Notes under the pieces: model-generated | Told to the model about the DNA's origin: nothing | Databases searched by the model: none | Seen by the model: the letters and a program-made list of their open reading frames with translations, nothing else | Program-made: the position numbers and the translations under genes | Part shown: piece by piece, positions 1 through 8,200 of the stretch | How the letters are laid out: each line of letters begins with the position of its first letter | Position numbering within the stretch: the first letter of the stretch is position 1 | NCBI RefSeq assembly: GCF_050942425.1 | Contig: NZ_CP192063.1 | Location: 3,658,001-3,722,000, forward strand | Direction of reading: 5' to 3' | Length of the DNA: 64,000 bases | Origin: Actinoallomurus sp050942425 | GTDB taxonomy: Bacteria; Actinomycetota; Actinomycetes; Streptosporangiales; Streptosporangiaceae

Positions 1-153
1 CGGCACGCCGCAGCGATCGAGCGACTGTTCGGCCGCTTTGACGTCGTTTCGCCCGGCGTGGTGAACATCCCGGCCTGGCGGCCCTGCCGGGCAAGCACGA
101 CCGGCGACCAGACCGCCTTGCCGGCCGTGGGCGGCGTCGGACGCCTGGGCTGA
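1..153 (+). CDS. C-terminal end of a DUF574-type SAM-dependent methyltransferase (partial)
   Basis: The frame is open from the first base to a TGA at 151-153, giving 50 residues; the start lies outside the window. The piece contains a phenylalanine-rich helix end, then a PGVVNIPAWRP motif, and finishes with GGVGRLG. That pattern (PGVV..P.WRP, then a GGVGRK-like end) is what I know from the C-terminus of the actinomycete S-adenosylmethionine methyltransferase family DUF574 (Methyltransf_19). These enzymes are common as orphan, uncharacterised methyltransferases. Only the last strand and tail are visible, so neither the SAM-binding motif nor the substrate can be judged. It is probably the last gene of a transcription unit that ends just before the MerR-like gene. 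Confidence 0.6.
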   Translation, partial: RHAAAIERLFGRFDVVSPGVVNIPAWRPCRASTTGDQTALPAVGGVGRLG

Positions 154-173
154 ACTCCCTGCCGCTACGAAGA

Positions 174-485
174 ATGAACCTGGTAATGCACCGGAACGCT
201 GACGGCATCACGCCCACGCGTTGGGATTGGATCGCGGTGGCTTGTGGGCTGGCGAGCGGCGAGTGGCTGCGCCCCGGCGAGGCCGCGCACCTGGCCCGTA
301 CGGACACTGCCACGTTGCGGCATTGGGCCGAACGCGGCCTGATCAGCGCCACCCAGGACGCCGCACACGGCCATCACCGGTACCTCAAGGCCGAAATCGA
401 AGAGATCGCCGAGCGCACGGACTACGTATCGCGGCCGAGCATGAAGCTGCTCTGCCAACTGCTGAGCGACGCACTACCGACCTGA
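174..485 (+). CDS. Small MerR-like helix-turn-helix protein
   Basis: A 103-residue protein. Residues about 33-72 read as a MerR/excisionase-type winged helix: a PGEAAHLARTDTATLRHW segment (recognition helix region), then GLI.A....GHHRYLKAEIEEI, matching the usual pattern of first helix, 'W.. GLI', turn, 'G.HRRY....' and second helix. There is no long coiled coil or effector domain, so it may be a DNA-binding subunit or local regulator rather than a full MerR activator. It sits 15 bases before the radical SAM gene on the same strand and could control that cassette. No strong ribosome site precedes the ATG; another ATG at 189 is possible. Function beyond DNA binding is inference. Confidence 0.6.
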   Translation: MNLVMHRNADGITPTRWDWIAVACGLASGEWLRPGEAAHLARTDTATLRHWAERGLISATQDAAHGHHRYLKAEIEEIAERTDYVSRPSMKLLCQLLSDALPT

Positions 486-500
486 TCAGGGGAACGACCC

Positions 501-1409
501 GTGATTCGCGAAATCGCACACGTCCGCCATATACGCATGCTGTACCTACAGCTCCTCTACCACTGCAACTTCGCCTGCCAGCACTGCTTTCACGGAGAAC
601 TACTCAAGGCCGAAGACAGCTACAGCGAGCAGGAAGTCGGCGCCATGCTCCGCTACTTCCGCACCAACTACGGGCTCGCCGCCGTCACCCTCCTTGGCGG
701 CGAACCCCTGCTGCACCCAGGGATCGTCGAGGTCTGCCGTGAGGCCAAGGCGCTGGGTCTGGCGGTCGAGATTTGCACCAACGGCCACTTCGGCTTCCAG
801 CACCAGGTCGAGAAGCTAGCCCCATACCTCGACAAGCTGCGGATCTCGCTGGAAGGACTCCAGCCGGCCAACGACCGCATCCGCCACCCCGGCAGCTTCG
901 TCGCGGCGATGCGGACGATCGAGGCGGCACACCGACTCGACATCCCGCTCGGCGCGACGATGACCGTCACGGCCACCAATCTTCACGACGTCGTCCCACT
1001 CGCCCGGCTCCTGGAGCAACGAGGCGTCCAGGAACTCAAACTGCACTGCCTCCGACCGGTCGGCAACGCCACCCAACATCCAGAACTCTTCATCACGGAT
1101 ACCGCGCGCTACACCGCGTTGCATGAAGCGATCCGCCACGCCAACCTCGGTATCGAACTGCGCTACGACGCTGACCTCGCGCCGCATCCGCACTCTGACG
1201 CCTGCGCCACCAACGGCAATCGCGCCGGCCAGGACCTCGACCGTATTGAGGCCGACCCGCGCGGCGGCCTCACCATGTCCTGCAAAGCGGTCGGCCGCCA
1301 CGCCCACGCCTTCCGCTGGGACAGCAGCCAGGAGACCGTCGTCTACGAACCGCACGCCCACGATGAACTGATCCAGCACATCCCCGACGTGGTGTACCGA
1401 TCGACGTGA
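501..1409 (+). CDS. Radical SAM enzyme with a probable C-terminal TWITCH/SPASM-like region
   Basis: A 302-residue protein starting with GTG behind AGGGGA. Residues about 23-30 contain C-x3-C-x2-C (CNFACQHC), the 4Fe-4S cluster motif of radical SAM enzymes, and GGEPLLHP follows at about 74-81 as the SAM-binding 'GGE' motif. A strand RISLEG near residue 115 is typical of MoaA/PqqE-like members. Towards the C-terminus a Cys (CATNGN) and a second Cys after a DPRGGLTMSC segment suggest a small auxiliary cluster (TWITCH-like) rather than a full SPASM domain. Its stop overlaps the GTG of the next gene (GTGA), so the two are translationally coupled. The substrate is unknown. Peptide, nucleotide and sugar modification are all possible. 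Confidence 0.85.
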   Translation: MIREIAHVRHIRMLYLQLLYHCNFACQHCFHGELLKAEDSYSEQEVGAMLRYFRTNYGLAAVTLLGGEPLLHPGIVEVCREAKALGLAVEICTNGHFGFQHQVEKLAPYLDKLRISLEGLQPANDRIRHPGSFVAAMRTIEAAHRLDIPLGATMTVTATNLHDVVPLARLLEQRGVQELKLHCLRPVGNATQHPELFITDTARYTALHEAIRHANLGIELRYDADLAPHPHSDACATNGNRAGQDLDRIEADPRGGLTMSCKAVGRHAHAFRWDSSQETVVYEPHAHDELIQHIPDVVYRST

Positions 1410-2074
1410 CGAAGCCGTTGTTCATTGCCATCGAGGGCCTAAGCTGCACCGGCAAGAGCACCGCAGCGCACGGACTGAGTACGGCACTCGGCGCCGCCTT
1501 ACTGCCGACCGTGCCAGAGGAGTACGGGCTGCTCCGGCAGCGTCTCCATCGGCCCGAAGAACTGGACGCCCGCTTCCTGCTCTTCATGTCCGCCATCAGC
1601 CTGGCCAGCCTCGACATCGGGCGTCACGTCCATGCCGGCCGGTCCGTCGTGGTCGAGAGCTATGTCGCCCGGACGGTGGCCTTCCACCGCGGCATGGGAG
1701 CCTCGGCACGAATCGTCTTGCCGGAGCTGCTACGGCCGGACGTCACCTTCGAGCTGACCTGCGAGGCGGCCGAGCGTTGCTGGCGATGGCAGCAGCGCGG
1801 TGGCCACCGCCACTCCTGGGATCTACAAGCGGAGAGATGCGAGGCGGCCATCCTGCGCGAATATCGACACTTTGCCATGCATCGTATCGACACCACGCAT
1901 CTATCACCGCCCGAGGTAGTAGCGGCGATCTCGTGCCACCCACTGGATGGGAGTTGTAGCTGTGAAAACACGCAGCCTTTGGCAGGACACCAAAACCTTC
2001 TTCCCGCTCTTCTCCGCAGAGCTAGAGAGACGCCGAGTCAAAACCGTCTGCGTAGTCGGTGCCTCGGACGGTAA
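1406..2074 (+). CDS. P-loop kinase, thymidylate/deoxynucleoside kinase-like
   Basis: A 222-residue protein with an N-terminal Walker A, EGLSCTGKST (residues about 9-18), as in dTMP kinase and deoxynucleoside kinases. A VVVESYVARTVAFHRG segment near residue 80 occupies the place of the DRY/DRW motif of thymidylate kinases, but the usual Asp-Arg pair is replaced by Glu-Ser, so nucleotide specificity is doubtful. The C-terminal 35 residues are Cys/Arg-rich and unlike the family. They overlap the next gene by 113 bases, and a stop in another frame lies at 1957-1959, so a late frameshift or a poorly conserved tail is possible. The GTG start overlaps the radical SAM stop by four bases. Confidence 0.7.
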   Translation: MTKPLFIAIEGLSCTGKSTAAHGLSTALGAALLPTVPEEYGLLRQRLHRPEELDARFLLFMSAISLASLDIGRHVHAGRSVVVESYVARTVAFHRGMGASARIVLPELLRPDVTFELTCEAAERCWRWQQRGGHRHSWDLQAERCEAAILREYRHFAMHRIDTTHLSPPEVVAAISCHPLDGSCSCENTQPLAGHQNLLPALLRRARETPSQNRLRSRCLGR

Positions 2075-2591
2075 ATTCGTCATACCACTGGCCGAACACG
2101 GCTACCGCGTGCTGGCAATCGAACGTGACCCCCAGGCCGTGCACGGCGGGCCGGTCACGCTGCCAGGACACGTACCTGGCGACATGCTGGGGCTTCGGCG
2201 GCGACTCGACATCGAGAGGGTGGCTGCGAACGTCGACATCATCGAAGCGGACCTGCTGGAACAGGACGTGTTGCCAACCTGCGACGCCGTATGGACAAGC
2301 TGCTCATGGCACTACTCGGTCAACCACCGCCGACCACTCGCAGACTTCATCGGACGCCTGCACGCCTTGTGCGCGCCAACCGGCATCCTCGGCGCCGAGT
2401 ACATGATGCCGGTACGGACCCGCCATACCACGATCGAGCACTACCTGGAGAAGGGCGAAATCCGGCGTTATTTCGAGAGATGGCGTTTGCTCTGGGAGGC
2501 CTACACGCCAACCTTCGTAGAGGATCCTCATGTGGAAAAACTCAAGCCACATATACATCGCATGGGCTTCGTTGTCGCCGAGCGAGCATGA
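1962..2591 (+). CDS. Class I SAM-dependent methyltransferase-like protein
   Basis: A 209-residue protein. I chose the GTG at 1962 because GGGAG lies eight bases before it; an in-frame ATG exists at 1947. Residues about 23-45 (VKTVCVVGASDGKFVIPLAE, then VLAIERDP) match motif I and the acidic end of strand 2 of Rossmann-fold methyltransferases, and a TCDAVWTSCSWHYS segment near residue 105 fits motif IV (post-strand 4). It overlaps the end of the kinase gene. As part of the radical SAM cassette it probably methylates the cassette's shared substrate, which is unknown. Confidence 0.7.
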   Translation: MKTRSLWQDTKTFFPLFSAELERRRVKTVCVVGASDGKFVIPLAEHGYRVLAIERDPQAVHGGPVTLPGHVPGDMLGLRRRLDIERVAANVDIIEADLLEQDVLPTCDAVWTSCSWHYSVNHRRPLADFIGRLHALCAPTGILGAEYMMPVRTRHTTIEHYLEKGEIRRYFERWRLLWEAYTPTFVEDPHVEKLKPHIHRMGFVVAERA

Positions 2592-2654
2592 AGCTCGGGC
2601 TGCGACTAAGGCTTATGAGTGAGAGCTAGTAACTGCCCAAACGGAAGGCAGACA

Positions 2655-3143
2655 ATGGAAACCTATCGATTCCTGGCGCGAGACCTCGAGGCTCTCAAGA
2701 CCCGGATCGCGCGATACGAGGAGCAGTGGCGGGAAGCGCTGAGCGGTATCCACGACTCGACCACGCAATCCAGTGAAACCTGGCACGACAATCCGCAGTT
2801 CGACGAAGTGCAGCAACGCGCCAAGATGCTCAAAACCGAACGCGACAAGTTGGCCGCCATCCTGCACAACAGTGAACTCGTGACGCCAGCGGCGCCAAAC
2901 GGCCGCGTGGACGTCGGCAGCGTGGTGCAAGTTCGCTACGCGAAGACCGGCCGTGAGGAGCAGTTCGTCATCGGCAGCTACATGGTGCTTGACGATGACG
3001 ACGACAGCCGGATCTCCTATGCCGCGCCGTTGGCGAAGCTGCTCCTAGGACATCGGAAGGGAGATGCGGTCGCAGGGAAAATTGGTGCGAAGAAGATCGA
3101 GATGGAAGTTCTTGGGGTGGGGCAGTTAGAGGAGAGTAGGTAA
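2655..3143 (+). CDS. GreA/GreB-family transcript cleavage factor-like protein
   Basis: A 162-residue protein. The ATG at 2655 is preferred because GGAAGG precedes it by eight bases; an upstream frame extends to 2619. Residues about 5-75 form a coiled coil with an acidic tip region (HDNPQFDEV), in the position of the catalytic acidic loop of GreA. Residues about 85-160 form the FKBP-like Gre C-terminal domain: VDVGSVVQVRY, an IGSYMV strand, ISYAAPLAKLLLGHRKGD, and a final strand pair. Gre proteins enter the RNA polymerase secondary channel and restart backtracked complexes. The tip differs from canonical GreA (no DLSENAEY), so this could be a Gre-fold regulator instead. It closes the radical SAM cassette, 63 bases after the methyltransferase. 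Confidence 0.7.
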   Translation: METYRFLARDLEALKTRIARYEEQWREALSGIHDSTTQSSETWHDNPQFDEVQQRAKMLKTERDKLAAILHNSELVTPAAPNGRVDVGSVVQVRYAKTGREEQFVIGSYMVLDDDDDSRISYAAPLAKLLLGHRKGDAVAGKIGAKKIEMEVLGVGQLEESR

Positions 3144-3309
3144 GTAGGACGGTGACGCCGCGCAGCGGCGAATCGCCTGATGATACGCCGATGTCGCCCC
3201 CTCGCAGCAGGATCTTTCGATCCGTGAGGTCGGCGGCCATCTCTTGGGGGATCGCCGGCGGGGTGGTCGAATACGTGGGCCGCCACGCACCAGGAGGTTC
3301 AGGCGATGG

Positions 3310-3495
3310 CTACGGCGGAATCTCGTGCTGTTTCGCGTAATCCGTGAACGGCTGTGCGACGGTGAGCCGCTTCCACGCGACGTACGGCGCAGGACCGAGG
3401 TCTTCGAGCAACTCGCGGCAGAGTCGGACGCTGTGCTCGGCAAACTCCATCCGGACCACCGACACGTCGTCGAACAACCGCGGTGTCATCCACAT
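3310..3495 (-). CDS. Small hypothetical protein
   Basis: An uninterrupted 61-residue frame on the minus strand with a protein-like composition: an acidic helical start (RLFDDVSVVRMEFAEHSVRL), a CRELLEDLGPAPYVAWKRL segment, and an AQPFTDYAKQHEIPP tail. I do not recognise the family. The neighbouring frames are arginine-rich and look like shadows, which favours this frame as coding. No convincing ribosome site is visible; a second start at 3489 gives a slightly shorter protein. It lies between the radical SAM cassette and the zinc-motif protein at 3718 and may be a decayed gene remnant. Confidence 0.35.
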   Translation of the reverse strand: MWMTPRLFDDVSVVRMEFAEHSVRLCRELLEDLGPAPYVAWKRLTVAQPFTDYAKQHEIPP

Positions 3496-3717
3496 CAGCT
3501 ATCAACCTGGGTGTACGAGGCTGACTCCAAGAACAAGCACGTTTCGGTCATGACTGGACCGACCATGAAGTCGGCCAGGGGCCAAGCTGTGCCAGGCCAG
3601 ATGTGGCCTTAGCCCGCGAAATCGCAGAAGGGGGCATTGTTGCCCGCCTTATCCTGTCAAGCTAGAGATATACGTTAGACCCGGCCTACAACGTCGCAAC
3701 CTGGAGGTGGTGCGAGC

Positions 3718-4215
3718 ATGGATGAATCGCCGTCGACGAATCGGACATGTGGACACGCGACAAAGTCCGGCAAGCCATGCAAGCAAGTCCTCTATGGTCA
3801 CGACGTAGCCTGCAAGCTTCATGCCACTAAACACGACCATGCCTTGGCCGCTGCTCGTAAAGAAGGCTGGGAGGACGGGTTCGCCCGCGGTAGCGAGCTA
3901 GGTGCTGGGGCTGCACGAATCGAACGGCAGGAGCTGGAGCGACTTCGGGAGAAGGTCAAAGATCTAGAGCGACGGCTTGAAGACGCATCCCGCTACTACG
4001 AGATCGACGGAGATCAGGTCGTCGAGGTCGAGGGTTACGGCTATCGGTGGAGTGGGGCGGATCAGTTGAAGGTCGGCGACCGTGTACTACTACCCGAAAA
4101 CTATGTCAGCGTTCTCAAGCGTGGACGGGGGCCGATCGAGGGTACGGTGACCAAGCTCGGTTCGACCTATCGAGGTGGCGACCTATCCCGCATCATCCGA
4201 CGGATCCATTCGTAA
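3718..4215 (+). CDS. Hypothetical protein with N-terminal Cys/His zinc-binding motif and coiled coil
   Basis: A 165-residue protein with a strong ribosome site (CTGGAGGTGG) before the ATG. Residues about 11-36 contain C-G-H-x-TKSGKPC, then C-K-L-H, resembling the C...TK.GkpC...C.xH zinc motif of DUF5763-like proteins. A Glu/Arg-rich coiled coil runs from about 60 to 95 (RIERQELERLREKVKDLERR). The C-terminal 65 residues are beta-rich (VKVGDRV-like LKVGDRVLLPENY, then EGTVTKLGS) and could be a small SH3-like or OB-like barrel. It is monocistronic. Role unknown; the zinc motif plus coiled coil would suit a nucleic-acid or protein adaptor. Confidence 0.6.
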   Translation: MDESPSTNRTCGHATKSGKPCKQVLYGHDVACKLHATKHDHALAAARKEGWEDGFARGSELGAGAARIERQELERLREKVKDLERRLEDASRYYEIDGDQVVEVEGYGYRWSGADQLKVGDRVLLPENYVSVLKRGRGPIEGTVTKLGSTYRGGDLSRIIRRIHS

Positions 4216-4357
4216 CCGCGACCCAAGAGCCGGCGGAATCTCCGCCTTCCTCATCTTGGCCTGTTAGGAGACAATAGAGTAGCCATAAGGACCGGCGTTT
4301 CCCATTCCTGATACCTTGTCTCCCGCGCGAGCTTCCCCCATCAGGCTGAGTTTACGA

Positions 4358-5212
4358 TCACGTATTTGATCCGGCACAGAAGGTTGTCTCCAGGTCGTTA
4401 AGGACCGCACGGACGGGGCCCCAGCACAGCATTACGGTGTCTTGGTCTGGCGCGAGGTCCCGCTGTCGTTGTAGGCGTAGGTGCACAAAGTTGCGATAGT
4501 CGCGCACCTTGTCCATGAAGTCCTTGGCGTCCAGCTGAATCCAGCCTTTGGAGTGGGCAGTCTGAATGAGTAGGTCGAGTGAGGCGCGCTCAGCGCGGAC
4601 TCGGTTGCCGTTACCTGCGACAAGGCCTTGAGCCGCGATTTGTGCGTCGTGTTCGGTCAGGACACACAGTAGGAGATGCTCCACGAAGCTACCGATTCCT
4701 ACCAAGGCGAAGACGTAGGCTCCATTCTGCTCGCAGATCTGTGTCTCGGCAGCCCGAGCGACCAGCCAGGTGACAGCGTCGGCGTCACTGATCAGACGGC
4801 GAAGGCGAGCTTCAAGATCCGCGGGCGCGGAGAAGACGATCCTGTCCTCGTCGGCTATCAGCTCGCCGAGTATCGGATGGCTACGGTTAGACGTGATGAC
4901 AAGGCCCTCTGGTTCAAGCACCTTGTTGACCTCTTCGCGTACGAGCTCGGCAGATTGCGCACCATCGTCGTATTCGATAGGGCTACAGATCCTACGAAGA
5001 AGACTCTCGATGAGTGATTGATCGGTGTCCTCGTCCTGAAGTGTTTCGAGTAGCCACTGGATACGAGGTGTTCCATCATATTCGGGAGGCTCACTCCAGC
5101 CGGCCCGATGGAGCAGTTGCTCCAACTCCCGACCAGTCCGCTCGTATGGGCCGCCCAAATCACAGATGATCTTCGTAAGGCGTTCGATAGTCTTTGGGTC
5201 CAGAGGGAACAT
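4358..5212 (-). CDS. Defence-associated helical protein with a HEPN-like R-x6-H motif (partner of the helicase-nuclease)
   Basis: A 284-residue protein whose ATG overlaps the stop of the preceding helicase gene (TGATG), so the two are translationally coupled. The N-terminal 80 residues are helical with an aromatic GW.EPPEYDG turn, reminiscent of the AbiJ N-terminal domains found in abortive-infection proteins; this is a low-confidence resemblance. The C-terminal half is alpha-helical and contains R237-DYRNFV-H244, an R-x6-H arrangement as in HEPN ribonucleases and in the DUF4145/Abi C-terminal groups. A preceding GIGSFVEHLLL helix fits a HEPN first helix. Coupling to a helicase-nuclease suggests an effector or toxin role in antiphage defence. 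No exact family can be named from the sequence. Confidence 0.6.
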   Translation of the reverse strand: MFPLDPKTIERLTKIICDLGGPYERTGRELEQLLHRAGWSEPPEYDGTPRIQWLLETLQDEDTDQSLIESLLRRICSPIEYDDGAQSAELVREEVNKVLEPEGLVITSNRSHPILGELIADEDRIVFSAPADLEARLRRLISDADAVTWLVARAAETQICEQNGAYVFALVGIGSFVEHLLLCVLTEHDAQIAAQGLVAGNGNRVRAERASLDLLIQTAHSKGWIQLDAKDFMDKVRDYRNFVHLRLQRQRDLAPDQDTVMLCWGPVRAVLNDLETTFCAGSNT

Positions 5213-8200
5213 CAGTGGCCGCGCCTTCCGATGTGTTGTTGCCGAGCCTCATCGAACGCTGCATTCAAGCGTTCGACAATTATCTTTCCGCGACGGGAGA
5301 AGCCGAGCTCCTGGATGGCTTCGCTGATTCTGTCTTCGCGAGGGAGGAGTAGGCCGTCACTCAATAGCCACGAGCAGATCTCCACGAGCTGGTCTTTGCT
5401 GTAGTCGATGATCTTCGGATGTCGGGCAATGAGTGGCCGGGGACCCCGACTCGGCGCCACCATTTCGGGTACTACCAGAGATGGTGGTTGGCTCTCAGAC
5501 TGTTGAGTATCGTCCGCTCGGCCTTCTTGTGCAGAGACCTCGTGGCGCCATCGTTCAATGATCCGGGCGGTCTCGGTCGCGGGATCCTGGAACCATGCGA
5601 TTGACCAAATCCGGTGGAATCGCCACCCGAGTCGCTCGAGGTGTTCCTGGCGTAGGCGGTCGCGATCGCGTGCACTCGGGGCTGAGTGGTAACGCTCACC
5701 GTCAGCCTCGACCGCCAGCACCATCTGGCCTGGCCGATCGGGATGAGCCAGCGCAAAGTCGAGCCGATAATCGCCGACGCCCCACTGGGGGTGGACGGGA
5801 ACCCCTTCATGCTCGAGTGCCTCCAGGACACTTCGCTCGAAGCCGTTGAGGTTGGTTGCAGCATGCGGACTCCCCAGGACGGTACCTCCCGTACTGGCGA
5901 ATTCGAGGAAGCGACGGATGAGTTCAGGACCCTGATTCCTGGCAGATTTGGTCTGGCGTGGGTCCATGTCGAGGTGAGAGAAAGAGCTGACGACTGTCAT
6001 ACGCTGGCGTGCACGGGTCACGGCCACGTTGAGGCGTCGCTCACCGCCGGCCTCGTTCACGGGACCGAAACGCAGCGGTACTCGGCCGTCCGGTCTTTTC
6101 GGATAGCCGATGCTGAGGATGATGGCGTCTCTCTCGTCGCCTTGGACGCTCTCGAGGTTCTTGATGAAGAACCTGCGGCCTGGACCGTGCTCCTGGGAGA
6201 AGAAGTCGTCTAGCTCGGGATGTGTAGCGCGTGCGTCGTTGAGTGCGATCTCGATCCGGTCGGCGTGTCGACGTCCCATAGTGATCACGCCGAGGGTCTC
6301 TTTTGGCCGCAGTCGTGCATGCTGCAGTGCCAGTGCAACGACACGCTGAACTTCCTGCGGCGATGATCCGTCCTGTCCTGGGGCCGCGACCGCGTCGACC
6401 AGGTCCAGCGTGAGTGGACTATCGCTGAGGGTCCCGGGAAATGTGACCAGGTCACGGTTGTAGATATGGAGGTTGGAGAAGGCGATGAGACGTTCATCGC
6501 TGCTGCGGTAGTGCCAGCGCAACCTGCAACGATGAGGTAGGAGGCTCGACAGACGGTCGAGAATTGACTCGTAGACGGCGAGGTCGTCGTCTGCGTCCTC
6601 GCCATTCTCGTCCCTGGTGTCGGCGGCTCCGCCCAAGAGCTGACGGAAGAATCGCGACGGCGGCAGCTGCTTTGGATCGCCAGCGACTACGAGCTGGTGG
6701 CCGCGCATGATCGAGGTGATCGCGTCCTGAGGTTCGACCTGACTAGCCTCATCGAAGATGACCACGTCGAAGAGCCGCTCGGCTGGAAGCATCCGGCTGA
6801 CCACTACTGGAGACATTGCCCAGCACGGTCGCGCCGCCAGAAGTACGTCGGGCGCGCGGGAGATTAGTCGGCGGATAGCCATATGCCGGGTCTTGCGAGA
6901 AGCCTGCCCTCGGACCAGCGCACTCTGCTCCGGGTGGTTGTCGCGTGCCTGTCGGAGGTTCTCGGCGACGGCCCTTCGCACCCGATGCGCGTTGGTATCG
7001 CGATGTGCGAGGTCGGCCCGTTGGAACTCATCTATTTGGCGCTGATGGCCACTGAAAGTGAAGTCCCGCAAGTGGGGCACTCGGAGCCGGAACTCATCCA
7101 ACACGGAGGAGAGCCACGCACAGTGGAACGCGTCGGCCGCCTGCTCAGCGGAAGCGTCATGGGCGGCGAGTTCGTCCAATAGGGCATCCAACCCGTATTG
7201 GCTGAACCGATCGGCGAGCCCGTTGAGTTTGGGCATGCGCAACAAGGTGTCGCGGTCACCGTTCAGCGCCTCGAGCGCGGCCTCGATCTCTTGCGCAGGT
7301 TTCTGTTCGAGTGGTTCGACGTCTGCGCTTAGCGAGATGGCGGCGAGTTGGTCACGCAGATGCTGGTAGCTCCGGGTGATCTCTTCGAGTCCTGAAACGG
7401 CGGAGGGTCCGCTGCCGTTAACGGCGAGTGAACGCCAGCGATCGCGTTGTGCGGCTGCGTTTGCCAGCACAGAATTCAGGTCGGCCCGGTTCCGCAGTCC
7501 ATTCTTGGCTAGGGCGCGGGCCTGCTTGATCAGAACGCGGCGCCTCCAGAATCCGATCCGTTGGTGATGACGTCGCTGAGCACGGCTGGAGGTCGCGTGC
7601 AGCAGGACATCGAGGCTCTCGCCGAAGACTTGCTCGTTGAGAATAGCTAGGGTTTGTCCCACCCCACTCAACAGATCAAGCGTCTCTTGCCATCCAGCGA
7701 GCGTCACTGGTGCTCTAAGCCCGACTGTTGCGACCAGATGCTCCATCTCAGTACGGGTCGATCTCAGCGCCGAGCCGGCCACCTCATCAAGCTGGAGGAT
7801 CACCTTCTCGAGGTCGCTTTCAGTGCGGATATTCGCGCGTGACCACGGAGACTCTTCTCGCCGCACGCGTAGCCCGCCCGTATCGATGTAGTCCTTGAGA
7901 TCCGTCGTCACCACGGCGATGGCCTCTGCGTCGAGCTTGCGGAGCCGGGCGCCGCGGAAGCGGATGTGGGTTTGGCTTTCTTGCGGAAGCGCAGCCAGGC
8001 GAGCCTGCGCCTCGAAGTAGCTGATGTCCCACGGATCCCTGGTCCTATGTAGCTCGACCGCGTGAGCGACCGCGCGAGCGCGGCGTTCAGTGAGCGTCCG
8101 ATGGAGATCTTCGAGCCGGTGTGGAAGCTCGCGACCGGCTCGCTCTAGGCTTTCAGCTAGCTGCTGGGCGACATGACGGCGGTTAGCCCTCTTGTCATGC

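Noticed and set aside
501..1409. Radical SAM protein as a bona fide prokaryotic viperin
   Set aside because: CNFACQHCFH resembles the viperin cluster motif, but the MoaA/PqqE-like middle and the C-terminal Cys pair do not fit the viperin C-terminus as I know it; kept only as an analogy.
3152..3612. Plus-strand frames after the Gre-like gene
   Set aside because: Arginine-rich and inconsistent with each other; the opposite frame at 3310-3495 looks more like protein.
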